Shown piece after piece: positions 52,242-61,254 of a stretch of 64,000 nucleotides of DNA; position 1 is the first letter of the stretch; each line of letters begins with the position of its first letter. Below the pieces are notes generated by a model. It saw nothing but the letters and a program-made list of their open reading frames with translations. It was not told where the DNA came from and did not search any database. The position numbers and the translations under genes are program-made. The DNA comes from DATARH01 sp963847345 (lineage in GTDB: Bacteria > Pseudomonadota > Alphaproteobacteria > ATCC43930 > CGMCC-115725), in the NCBI GenBank assembly GCA_963847345.1, contig CAWJZU010000020.1, forward strand, positions 186,001 to 250,000. Reading direction: 5' to 3'.

Positions 52242-53756
52242 GTGAGTTGGATTCTGTATCGCGAGATCGGCTCGGGCCTTAAACGTGTGGCGCGGCATGC
52301 GCGGCACCCCGCGGCATTTCCCGGATTGGTCTGGAAGAACATCAGGCACGGCTTGATGCCTCCCCACGCAACATCAAAAAACGATGATCCGCGCAAGTGG
52401 AACGAACTGGGTCGCGGTATAGCCCGGCTCGGGCATTATCAGGCCGCGCTTGCTGCTTATGACCGTGCGCTCGCGATCAGGGCCGATGTACCGCAGATCC
52501 TGAGCAACCGAGGGAATGCATTACGTGCCATCGGGCGGCTTGCCGAAGCCGAGGCGAGCCTGCGAGAGGCGCTCCAGCTGGCACCAAACTTTGCGAATGC
52601 TCACAACAATCTCGGAACGGTTCTAATACGACTCGATCGGTTCGCGGAAGCAGAGGTCAGCCTTCGCCAGGCAATTCGGCTTCAGCCAGAGGTCGCAGGG
52701 TTTCATAAAAACCTCGGATATCTCTATATGCGGCTTGCCCGGCCGGTCGATGCGCAGGCCAGCTATCGTGCAGCCCTGCGTGTCAGGCCGGACGACGCCG
52801 AAATACATGAGGACCTCGGCATGGCCCTCCTCTTGTCGGGAACATTTGAGGAGGGCTGGGCGGAATATGAGTGGCGCTGGCAAACCAAACGCATGTCCGG
52901 CGAGGCGCGTCGTTTTTCATCGCCACCTTGGCGGGGACAGTCGTTAGAAGATAAGGTTATTCTCCTGCACGCCGAGCAGGGTTTAGGCGATACGCTGCAA
53001 TTCTGCCGCTACGTTTCGCGTATTGCGGCACGAAGTACGATCCTCGAAGTTCAGCCACAGCTTTTTCGATTGCTGTCTCGGTTGCGCGGTTTTGACAAAA
53101 TCATCGCTCGTGGCGACCCACTGCCGCCGCATGATTTGCACTGCTCTTTGCTGAGCCTGCCCCACGTGCTCGGAACAACGCTCGACACTATCCCGCGACG
53201 CACACCTTACCTGAGTGCAGATCCGCGGGATGTCGCCCGTTGGCGCGGGCGACTCGCGGGGATAAGCGGTCTGCGTGTGGGGCTGTGCTGGGCTGGCGGC
53301 AAATCGCCAAACAACCCGGAGCAGAATTTAGCTAATGATCGGCGCTCGCTTCGTCTCGACAGGTTGGCGCCCCTCGCCGGGATCGATCGGATTTCGTTCG
53401 TATCTCTCCAGAAGGGGCCGCCCGCCGATGAGGCAGTTCACCCGCCTATGGGCATGAAACTATACGACTTTACTGCCGAATTGCAGGACTTTGCCGACAC
53501 TGCCGCCCTGATCGAGTGCCTCGACCTGGTCATCAGCGTCGATACCTCGGTCGCCCATCTGACCGGCGCGCTGGGCAAGCCGGTTTGGCTGTTGACCTGC
53601 TTTGGCGCCTGCTTCCGATGGCTGCACGATCGAGAGGACAGTCCGTGGTATCCGTCGCTGCGTCATTTCCGCCAACCGGCCCTCGGTGACTGGGAGACAG
53701 TGCTGACGCGTGTCCGTGAGGGATTGCTTACTGCGAGAGCCATTCCACCCAAATGA
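52242..53756 (+). CDS. TPR - glycosyltransferase-like protein (copy 1)
   Basis: 504 residues. Five TPR units (about 50-215) are of the ALAAYDRALAIRADVPQILS and NRGNALRAIGRLAEAEASLR type. The C-terminal part is the glycosyltransferase family 9/41-like fold: LHAEQGLGDTLQFCRYV, VGLCWAGG, then FVSLQKGPPADE, DFADTAALIECLDLVISVDT and SVAHLTGALGKPVWLL with the donor-site motif. Such TPR-GT proteins are common in Bradyrhizobium-like genomes; the acceptor is unknown. The start is a GTG at 52242. Its stop overlaps the start of copy 2 by four bases (ATGA), so both are coupled. Confidence 0.85.
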   Translation: MSWILYREIGSGLKRVARHARHPAAFPGLVWKNIRHGLMPPHATSKNDDPRKWNELGRGIARLGHYQAALAAYDRALAIRADVPQILSNRGNALRAIGRLAEAEASLREALQLAPNFANAHNNLGTVLIRLDRFAEAEVSLRQAIRLQPEVAGFHKNLGYLYMRLARPVDAQASYRAALRVRPDDAEIHEDLGMALLLSGTFEEGWAEYEWRWQTKRMSGEARRFSSPPWRGQSLEDKVILLHAEQGLGDTLQFCRYVSRIAARSTILEVQPQLFRLLSRLRGFDKIIARGDPLPPHDLHCSLLSLPHVLGTTLDTIPRRTPYLSADPRDVARWRGRLAGISGLRVGLCWAGGKSPNNPEQNLANDRRSLRLDRLAPLAGIDRISFVSLQKGPPADEAVHPPMGMKLYDFTAELQDFADTAALIECLDLVISVDTSVAHLTGALGKPVWLLTCFGACFRWLHDREDSPWYPSLRHFRQPALGDWETVLTRVREGLLTARAIPPK

Positions 53757-55280
53757 GTGAAGCATCGGCACGCATCATCGGCGGCACTTTTTTCCGGCGC
53801 ATCTCGCGGCACCTGTGGAAACCTCGTTCGGTCCCCGCGCTTATCTGGAAGAACATCAAGGAATGGTTCACGCGCGACGGAACCCGAAACCGACCTACGA
53901 CCATAAGATATTGGAATAACATTGGCCGCGCGTTAGCGGAAGATGGGCGCCTTACCGAGGCACTCGCGTGCTACGATCGAGCGCTTGCGATCAGGCCCGA
54001 TGTTCCGGAGCTTCTGAATAATCGCGGGAATGCGTTATGCAATCTTGGACGTCCCGACGAGGCGGAAACAAGCCTGCGTCGGGCATTGAGCTTGAAGCCA
54101 GATTTTGCCAACGCGCACTACAATCTCGGGAATGTTCTTCTCGATCTCTGGCACCCGGAAGATGCGGAAGCAAGCTTCAGAAGATCTCTTCTCCTCCAGC
54201 CAAAAAATGTCAAAGCCCACCACAACCTCGGCTACCTCTATCATCGTCTCGGGCGTCTTGATGAAGCTGAGGGGGTGTTTCGGGCCGCCTTGCAGCTGTA
54301 CCCGGATGATCCCGGAATTCATACCAGCCTTGGCCACACTCTTCTGTTGGCCGGAAAGTTCGAGGAGGGATGGAAAGAGAACGAATGGCGATGGCAAACC
54401 AAGCAATCAGTCCCCGCCCCCAAGCGCTTTTTTGTGCCGTCCTGGAACAGCGAGGCGATCGGGGATCGAATAATCCTGCTGCATCCCGGCGAAGGTGGCC
54501 ACGGCGATACACTTCAGTTCTGCCGCTATGTTCCACAGATTGCCGCATGCGCCAAGACGGTACTCGAGGTTCAGCCGTCTCTTGTGAGATTGCTGTCTCA
54601 ACTGACCGGCGTCTCAGAGATTGTTGCTTATAGCGACCGATTACCGCACTACGATTTGCATTGCTCTCTGATGAGCTTGCCGCGTGTCCTCGGCACAACA
54701 CTCGACACCATCCCGGCAACCACGCCCTATCTCTTGCCGTATCCGGCCGACACCGCTCACTGGCGCAAGCGGCTTGACGGCCTTACCGGGTTCCGCGTCG
54801 GGATCTGCTGGGCCGGGAGCGGTGAGGTGTACAGCCCGAGAAAGATTGCCCTGGACCTTCGCCGCTCAATGTCGCTGGAGACGTTGGCGCCGCTCGGCAA
54901 AATAACCGGTGTCTGCTTTGTCTCGCTGCAGAAGGGCCCCCCGGCGGCCGAGGCAAACCGCCCACCGCTGGGCATGAACCTCTATGATTTCACTACTGAT
55001 ATTACATGACTTTGCGGACACGGCGGCGCTCATCGACAGCCTCGATCTGGTGATCAGCGTCGATACTTCGGTCGCCCACCTGGCCGGCGCGCTGGGCAAG
55101 CCGGTTTGGCTGTTGAACCGCTTTGATACCTGCTGGCGCTGGCTACACAATCGCGACGACAGTCCCTGGTATCCCTCGCTGCGCCAGTTTCGACAACCCG
55201 CTCTCGGAGACTGGGACAGCGTGATCAGCCGTGTCCGCGATGCTCTGCGGCGTCTCGCCCAAACTCGATTATCGGATTGA
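53753..55280 (+). CDS. TPR - glycosyltransferase-like protein (copy 2, one frameshift)
   Basis: A tandem paralogue of the gene at 52242 with the same order: an N-terminal stretch IWKNIKEWFT (copy 1 has VWKNIRHGLM), five TPR units (NRGNALCNLGRPDEAETSLR), then LHPGEGGHGDTLQFCRYVPQ and VGICWAGSGEVY. An extra T at about 55000 turns TTELHDFADTAALI into TTDIT and a stop. Without it the frame runs on through LDLVISVDTSVAHLAGALGK to 55280 (508 residues). Copy 2 has a three-residue longer loop (GEGGHGD against AEQGLGD) in the donor-binding region. The shift is probably a sequencing insertion. Confidence 0.83.
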
Positions 55281-55301
55281 TCGAAGCGCGGCCAGCCCTG
55301 C

Positions 55302-57104
55302 CTACGCGTCCCCCATGCGGAGCGCGGCGATAAAGGCGGATTGCGGGATGTCGACCTGGCCAAACTGGCGCATCCGCTTTTTGCCTTCCTTCTGTTTTTC
55401 GAGCAGCTTGCGCTTGCGGGTGACGTCGCCGCCATAGCATTTCGCGAGTACGTCCTTGCGCAGCGCCTTGACCGTCTCGCGGGCAATGACCCGGCCGCCG
55501 ATCGCCGCCTGGATCGCGATTTGGAACAATTGCCGCGGGATCAGCTCCTTCAACCGTTCGCACAAGGCCCGTCCGCGGCGCTCGGCCTCGCCGCGGTGGA
55601 CAATAATCGAGAGCGCATCGACCGGCTCGGCGTTGATCAGGATGTTCATCAGCACGAGGTCGCCGGTGTCGTAGCCGTCGAGCTGATAGTCGAAACTCGC
55701 ATAGCCGCGGCTGACCGATTTGAGCCGGTCATAGAAATCGAACACAACCTCATTGAGCGGCAGGCGATAAACCACCATCGCGCGGCTGCCGGCATAGGTC
55801 AGGTCGAGCTGCACGCCGCGCCGCTCCTGGCAGAGGGCGAGGATCTGCCCGAGGTACTCGTCGGGGACGAAGATCGTCGCCTTGATCCACGGCTCCTCGA
55901 TATGGTCGATCTTGACCGTATCGGGCATGTCGGCCGGGTTATGCAGGTCGAGCACCTGCCCGTTGGTCATATGGACGCGGTAGACCACTGAGGGCGCGGT
56001 GGTAATCAGGTCGAGATCGAATTCGCGCGACAGCCGTTCCTGAATGATTTCCAGGTGCAACAGCCCCAGAAAACCGCAGCGGAAACCGAAGCCCAACGCC
56101 GCCGAGGTTTCCGGCTCGTAAATAAAGCTGGCATCGTTCAGGCGCAATTTCGCGAGACTGTCGCGCAGCTTTTCGTAATCGGCGGCGTCGGTCGGGAACA
56201 GGCCGCAGAAGACGACCGGCTGCACCGGCTTGAAGCCCGAGAGCGGTTCGGCGGCGGGACGGCGGTCCTCGGTGATCGTATCGCCGACCCGGCAGTCGGC
56301 GACCGCCTTGATACCGGCCGTGATAAAGCCGATCTCGCCCGGGCCGAGTTCGGGGGCGGCAACGCCTTTCGGCGTAAAGACGCCGACCCGCTCGACCTGA
56401 TGGGTGGCGCCGGTCGCCATAAGACGGATCTTCTGGCCGGCGACCAGCCGCCCATCCTTGACCCGTACGAGGATCACGACGCCGAGATACGGGTCGTACC
56501 AGCTATCGACGAGCAAGGCCTTGAGCGGTGCGGCGGCATCGCCCTGCGGCGCCGGCAGCCTTGTGACGAGGGCTTCGAGCACGTCCTCGACGCCGAGCCC
56601 GGTCTTCGCCGAGATCATCAGCGCGTCCGAAGCATCAAGGCCGATCACGTCCTCGATCTGCGTCTTGACCCGGTCGGGCTCGGCGGCCGGCAGGTCGATC
56701 TTGTTGAGCACCGGCACGATCTCGTGACCGGCCGCGACGGCCTGGTAAACGTTCGCGAGCGTTTGCGCTTCGACTCCCTGGCTGGCGTCGACGACAAGCA
56801 GCGATCCCTCGCAGGCGGCCAGCGAGCGGCTGACCTCGTAGGCGAAATCGACATGCCCCGGGGTGTCCATCAGATTGAGGACATAGGTCTCGCCGTCGTG
56901 CGCCCGGTACTCGAGGCGGACTGTCTGGGCCTTGATCGTGATGCCGCGCTCGCGCTCCAACTCCATCGTGTCGAGCACCTGCTCGCGCATCTCGCGGTCG
57001 GCAAGCCCGCCGCAAGTCTGGATCAGACGGTCGGCAAGCGTCGACTTGCCGTGGTCGATATGCGCGATGATCGCGAAGTTGCGGATATGGCTGAGCGGCG
57101 TCAT
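55302..57104 (-). CDS. lepA: Elongation factor 4 (LepA)
   Basis: 600 residues. EF4 is a ribosome-binding GTPase linked to back-translocation and ribosome assembly. The GTPase motifs are AHIDHGKSTLADRL, RGITIKAQTV, DTPGHVDF and NKIDLP. The end is the LepA-specific C-terminal domain (AIQAAIGGRVIARETVKALR and KCYGGDVTRKRKLLEKQKEG then KKRMRQFG). ATG 57104 (MTPLSHIRNFAIIAHIDHGK) is the family start. It converges on the TPR glycosyltransferase pair. Confidence 0.97.
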   Translation of the reverse strand: MTPLSHIRNFAIIAHIDHGKSTLADRLIQTCGGLADREMREQVLDTMELERERGITIKAQTVRLEYRAHDGETYVLNLMDTPGHVDFAYEVSRSLAACEGSLLVVDASQGVEAQTLANVYQAVAAGHEIVPVLNKIDLPAAEPDRVKTQIEDVIGLDASDALMISAKTGLGVEDVLEALVTRLPAPQGDAAAPLKALLVDSWYDPYLGVVILVRVKDGRLVAGQKIRLMATGATHQVERVGVFTPKGVAAPELGPGEIGFITAGIKAVADCRVGDTITEDRRPAAEPLSGFKPVQPVVFCGLFPTDAADYEKLRDSLAKLRLNDASFIYEPETSAALGFGFRCGFLGLLHLEIIQERLSREFDLDLITTAPSVVYRVHMTNGQVLDLHNPADMPDTVKIDHIEEPWIKATIFVPDEYLGQILALCQERRGVQLDLTYAGSRAMVVYRLPLNEVVFDFYDRLKSVSRGYASFDYQLDGYDTGDLVLMNILINAEPVDALSIIVHRGEAERRGRALCERLKELIPRQLFQIAIQAAIGGRVIARETVKALRKDVLAKCYGGDVTRKRKLLEKQKEGKKRMRQFGQVDIPQSAFIAALRMGDA

Positions 57105-57180
57105 AGCTGCACCGCAACATAAGGAGGCGGCACCCGATCAACGCGGAGCTACCGGCGGCGGATGCTAAATTCCCGCTGGC

Positions 57181-57345
57181 TGGGATCTTCGCGATGCACG
57201 GGGTCAGCAACCGCGGAATTGGCGGGTTTAGCCAGGGCTTGCGGCGAAATACCCGCGGGCGGAACAGCGAATTATTACCACCGGAACAGGGGATCGCCGC
57301 CACGGGAACCGGGAACCGGCGGGTGTGGATCAGGGATTTTCTCCG
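57181..57345. repeat. Non-coding repeat region related to 34200-34350
   Basis: The 414-base gap between lepA and the DUF4062-TPR gene has no convincing gene. It holds GGCGGGTTTAGCCAGGG, GCGGCGAAATACCCGCGGGC and GGAACAGCGAAT, then GGAACAGGGGATCG and a doubled GGGAACC. These align in order with GGGTTTCCTGGGTTTTGGGG, GCGAATTCCCGTGGCGG and AGCAGGGAATCG at 34262-34309. Confidence 0.5.
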
Positions 57346-57518
57346 TTGTCCTCCTTCGTTCGTACCGAGTCCCGCTCGCCATCGGTCGTCTGCACGAAGA
57401 ACGCCGTAGAAGTGTGGCGATTTTAACGTCGCTGACGGACGTGCATGCGACACGCCGCGCGGCCGACGAACTCCATCGGCAGAACGCATTCGCGATTCGG
57501 CCCAATGATGCGGAGCGA

Positions 57519-60068
57519 TCAGGATTTCTTGAGGAACTGCCTGCGCGCGCTTGTCCTTTCGACCAATTCCCGTAGCATTGGCTCGGCCGCAGTGCCGAAA
57601 CGGGCGAGCACCTCGTCATAAGCGGCGATCGCCTCCTCTCTGCGTTTGAGTGTCCCGAGCCTCGCCCCCTTATTAAAGAGCCCCATGGCCACCAGTGCCC
57701 GCAGTGCCGGCTCGTTGGCTGCGCCGAAGCGGGCTAGAAGGTCGGCATAAACGGCAATCGCCTGCACGTTGCGGACAAGCTGGCCATGCTTCGGCCCTTT
57801 GTGAAGAGCGCTTCGACCTGCTGACGAAACCAAACCGTATGCATTGCAGACGAGCCAGACCTCGTATACCCAGCAATCGGCTCGTCTCCGCGGCCGAGCA
57901 CTCCGAGCTTCCCACCCTTGTTAACGAGCACCTGCGCTGTCACTTCGTGCAGCGCCTTCTCGCTGACCGTGCCGAAGCGGGCGAGCATCGTCAAAGGCGG
58001 AGATCGCGTTTCTTGCGACCGAGCAATCCGAACGCCACCCCCTTGTTAGCGAGCGCACTCGCGATTGGTTGGCGAAGTGCCGGCTCGTCGGCCTCGCAGG
58101 ACCGAGCTAAGATCGACGTAGTCACCAGCGCTCTTCCCGCGCCCGAGCGTCAAGTCCTCCATAGCTTTTCGAAATAAGGCCTGGGGACCGGTTCCGTACA
58201 CCGGCTCGGCGGCGGCGGCGAAGCGGGCGAGCAGCTCGTTGTAGACGGCAATCTCCTCCTCGCTGCGTTCCAGTGTACTGAGGGCGACTCCCTTATTGAG
58301 GAGCACCTTGGCGACCAGTTCGCGCAGCGCTGGCTCACTCGCCGTACCAAATCGGTCGAGCGCCTCGTCATAGACGCTGATTGCCTCCTTGTTGCGACCG
58401 AGCGTCCAAGCCTCAGCCTTCTGTTAAGGAGTGCCTTCGCAACCTCTTCGCGCAGCTCCGGCTCCCTCGCCGTGCCGAAGCGGGAGAGGACCGCGTCATA
58501 GACGGCGATCTCCTCTTCACCGCGGTCGAGCATGCCGAGTCTCAGCCCCTTATTGACGAGCGCTTTCGCGACCAGTTCGCGCAGCGACGGGTCGCTCGCC
58601 GTGCCGAAGCGGAAGATCACCTCACTATAGGCGGCAATCGCCTCGTCGCTCTGGCTGCATTGCTTCGAGGCTTACCCCCTTGTTGAAAAGCGCCCTGGCA
58701 ACTTGTTCGCGCAGCGCTGGCTCACTCGCCGTGCCAAAGCGGGAGCTCACCTCGTTATAGGTTACAATCGCCTCGTCGTTACGTCCAAGCTGGTTGAGCG
58801 TCACTCCCTTGTTGAAGAGTGCCCTGGCGACTTGTTCGCGCAGCGCTGGCTCGCTCGCCGGCCCAAACAGAGCGAGCAGCTCATCACAGACGGCGAGCGC
58901 CGCTCCGGAGTTGCCGAGCGCGCTGAGCCTTCCGGCTTGTGAGCGTGCAGCGATCTACCGCGACAACCCGGATCGCTCGCCGTGCCGAACCGGACGAGCA
59001 CCTCTCGTCGGCCGCGATCGCCGCACGCGCATATGCGCTGAGCTTCGATCCTTTTGAAGGGTGCTTCAGGCCTACGGTCTGCATACAGGCCGGCTCGCTC
59101 GCCGTGCCGAAGCGGGCGACCACGTCGTCGTAGATGGCGATTGCCTGCGTGACGCGATCTAGCAAGCCAAGCATCAGCCCCTTGTTGACGAGCGCCTGCG
59201 CCTCCCAGTAGCGACGATTAGGCTCGATCGAATGAGAAAAACGCGTCGCGATTTCTTCGAACGTACGAGAACCGCTTCATCTGATTCTGCCGAGATAGGC
59301 TTGATTTGCCCCATATACGTTTCGGGCCGTGGCCCATTGAATATCGGAGTTGGCTGCTTCGGCCGCCTTTTGCGAGCAGAACAGAGCACCGGCAAAATCC
59401 GGAACCTCAAGTGGCCACTACTGGCCTCTTTATCAATTGCACCGACCGAGGCCGACCATCGCCGTCGGCGGAGCGAGAGGCCGTGCCAGTGCCGCCTTCG
59501 GGCCCGCAAGCCCGCGAAGCGATATCTGGCTCGGGCTCGCCTCGTGATCGCTCAACCAACGGGCGAGATGGGCTTCGAGAAAGTCGGAGAACTGATCGAG
59601 AGTTGTGTATTGCCGGAAAAGATAGCGCTTACCGTCCTCGATCCGTTTCTTGAAGGTCGAGAACGCGCTGACGAGCTGGGGTCCCGGATCGCGTAATTGG
59701 CGCAGATCGACTGGCCTTGAAAAACAGCATGATGTTGCGGATCGTTTTCGCTTCGTACAGTTGTTCGGCGAGCGCCCATTCCTCCTCGGTTCCCGACATA
59801 TCTCCGTTGCCCGACGGCGTGCCCCAGCGGTCATGCAGGACGAAGACGGCGTAGTCGCACTGTTTCAAATCTTCGTTTATCAGTGCCTGCGGCCGGCCCA
59901 CACCGCCGATCGTGTCTTCCCACCCCACTGGACGGAAGACGGCGCCGCGGTGCTCGGCGTGCAGCATTGAGTGAACCTGTCGAGCTTGGTGCTGAAGCAT
60001 TTCCGCTCATAGTCCAGCCCGCGGGGCGACCCGATGAACACCCGATAATGCGTCACTTGCTTTGGCAC
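57519..60068 (-). pseudogene. DUF4062-like - TPR protein, broken by many frameshifts
   Basis: Read across frames from GTG 60068, the N-terminal domain gives HYRVFIGSPRGLDYERKCFS, AVFRPVGWEDTIGGVGRPQA, DLKQCDYAVFVLHDRWGTPS, SGTEEEWALAEQLYEAKTIR and KRYLFRQYTTLDQFSDFLEA. This is the layout of DUF4062, a Rossmann-like domain fused to sensor modules. From about 59230 down to 57519 there are some dozen TPR units of about 42 residues, such as ALVNKGLRLGMLDRGEEEIA and VYDAVLSRFGTAREPELREE. Frames change at nearly every unit. As with the SEFIR gene, sequencing insertions may explain this. It lies 112 bases after ssb on the same strand. Function is unknown; defence is a guess. Confidence 0.65.
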
Positions 60069-60180
60069 GGCACGCAGGTTCCTGCCCGAGGTGACCCGAG
60101 ATGATCGCGCAACAGCCGGCTATGTTAAAGACGGATCGCGCTCCGGTTTCAACGCATCCCAATTGACCGCTCCGCTAAAG

Positions 60181-60714
60181 TCAGAACGGGATCTCGTCGT
60201 CCAGCTCGTCGCGGGTGCTGCGGCCACGCGCGCCGCCGCCCATTCCGCCGCCGGCCGACGCACCGGTGCCGCCGTAGCGCGGCGAGTCGCCGGGTCCGCC
60301 GCCGCCGTAGGCCTCGTCATAGCCTGCATCCATGGTGCCGGCCGCGCCGCCGCGGCCGCCCCCGGCGCCGTCCAGCATCGTCAGTTCGCCACGGAAGCGG
60401 CCGAGGACAACTTCGGTTGTATACCGGTCCTGCCCCTGCTGATCCTGCCATTTACGCGTCTGCAGCTGGCCCTCGACATAGATTTTGGAGCCCTTGCGCA
60501 GGTATTTCTCGGCGAGTTCGACGAGGCGATCGTTGAAGATCGCGACGCGGTGCCACTCGGTGCGCTCCTTGCGCTCGCCGGAAGCCCGGTCGCGCCACGA
60601 TTCCGACGTCGCGAGGTTCAGTGACGCGACGCGCGTGCCGTCCTGCGTCGAGCGGATTTCGGGGTCGCGGCCAAGATTGCCGACCAGGATTACCTTGTTG
60701 ACGCTGCCTGCCAT
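60181..60714 (-). CDS. ssb: Single-stranded DNA-binding protein
   Basis: 177 residues. The OB-fold runs MAGSVNKVILVGNLGRDPEI to about 110 (EWHRVAIFNDRLVELAEKYL, GSKIYVEGQLQTRKWQDQQG). A Gly-rich disordered tail follows and ends in the acidic tip DELDDEIPF, which recruits repair and replication partners. ATG 60714 is chosen for the family start; an ATG at 60750 would add 12 unrelated residues. The usual uvrA neighbour is absent within the window. Confidence 0.96.
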   Translation of the reverse strand: MAGSVNKVILVGNLGRDPEIRSTQDGTRVASLNLATSESWRDRASGERKERTEWHRVAIFNDRLVELAEKYLRKGSKIYVEGQLQTRKWQDQQGQDRYTTEVVLGRFRGELTMLDGAGGGRGGAAGTMDAGYDEAYGGGGPGDSPRYGGTGASAGGGMGGGARGRSTRDELDDEIPF

Positions 60715-60787
60715 CGGGTCACCATTTCCTTTGGGGGGATGCGATCGCATATCCTACCCGGTTCGCGCATTGTTCCCACGCGAAATT

Positions 60788-61241
60788 TCACGCGGAACCG
60801 TTGTTTGCGGCGCTCTCGCCGCGCAGCATAGCGAGAACGCGGCAGCGTAGGGTTTCGGGCGGCGCGAAAAAATCATCGCCGAGGTCGAGCGCCGCTTCCG
60901 GACGCTCGCGAAGCACCTCGCTGCCGCGCTGGCGGGCGATGTCGGCGAGGCGCTGGGCAACGTCCGGGTGTCCGGCGAAGACGATCGCCTCCACCCCGAC
61001 GCGCAATGCGCTCTGCGCGGCGCCGGCATCGTCGCCGCAATCGAGCAGCGCCGACACCCGGGCCAATCGGCACCGAACTGCGTGCCGCCGCGATCACCTC
61101 GCGCCACCAGCCAGCGCCGGCCGACAATCCGGCATCGGCGGCGCTGAGCAGCAGGACTGGCCGCCCGGCTTCCGCCGCCGCCTGCAGCGCCGCGACGGCG
61201 TGCGCCAGCGAATGAACGACGATCGCAGGCCCAACCGGCAT
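60788..61241 (-). CDS. Uncharacterised protein linked to TRAP transporter (one frameshift)
   Basis: About 150 residues in two frames. MPVGPAIVVHSLAHAVAALQ and ALQAAAEAGRPVLLLSAADA, then WWREVIAAA, are joined after one extra base near 61090 to ARVSALLDCGDDAGAAQSAL, LRVGVEAIVFAGHPDVAQRL and AALDLGDDFFAPPE. Alternating strands and helices suggest an alpha/beta or barrel-like domain. It lies 13 bases after dctM on the same strand, so it probably belongs to the transporter operon. I recall similar small proteins next to TRAP genes, but no function. Confidence 0.6.
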
Positions 61242-61254
61242 GATGTCTCCGGCG

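Noticed and set aside
57519..59200. Recurring GCCGTGCCGAAGCGG units every 123-133 bases, again array-like
   Set aside because: On the minus strand they encode RFGTASEP at the same place in each TPR unit, so they are protein repeats.
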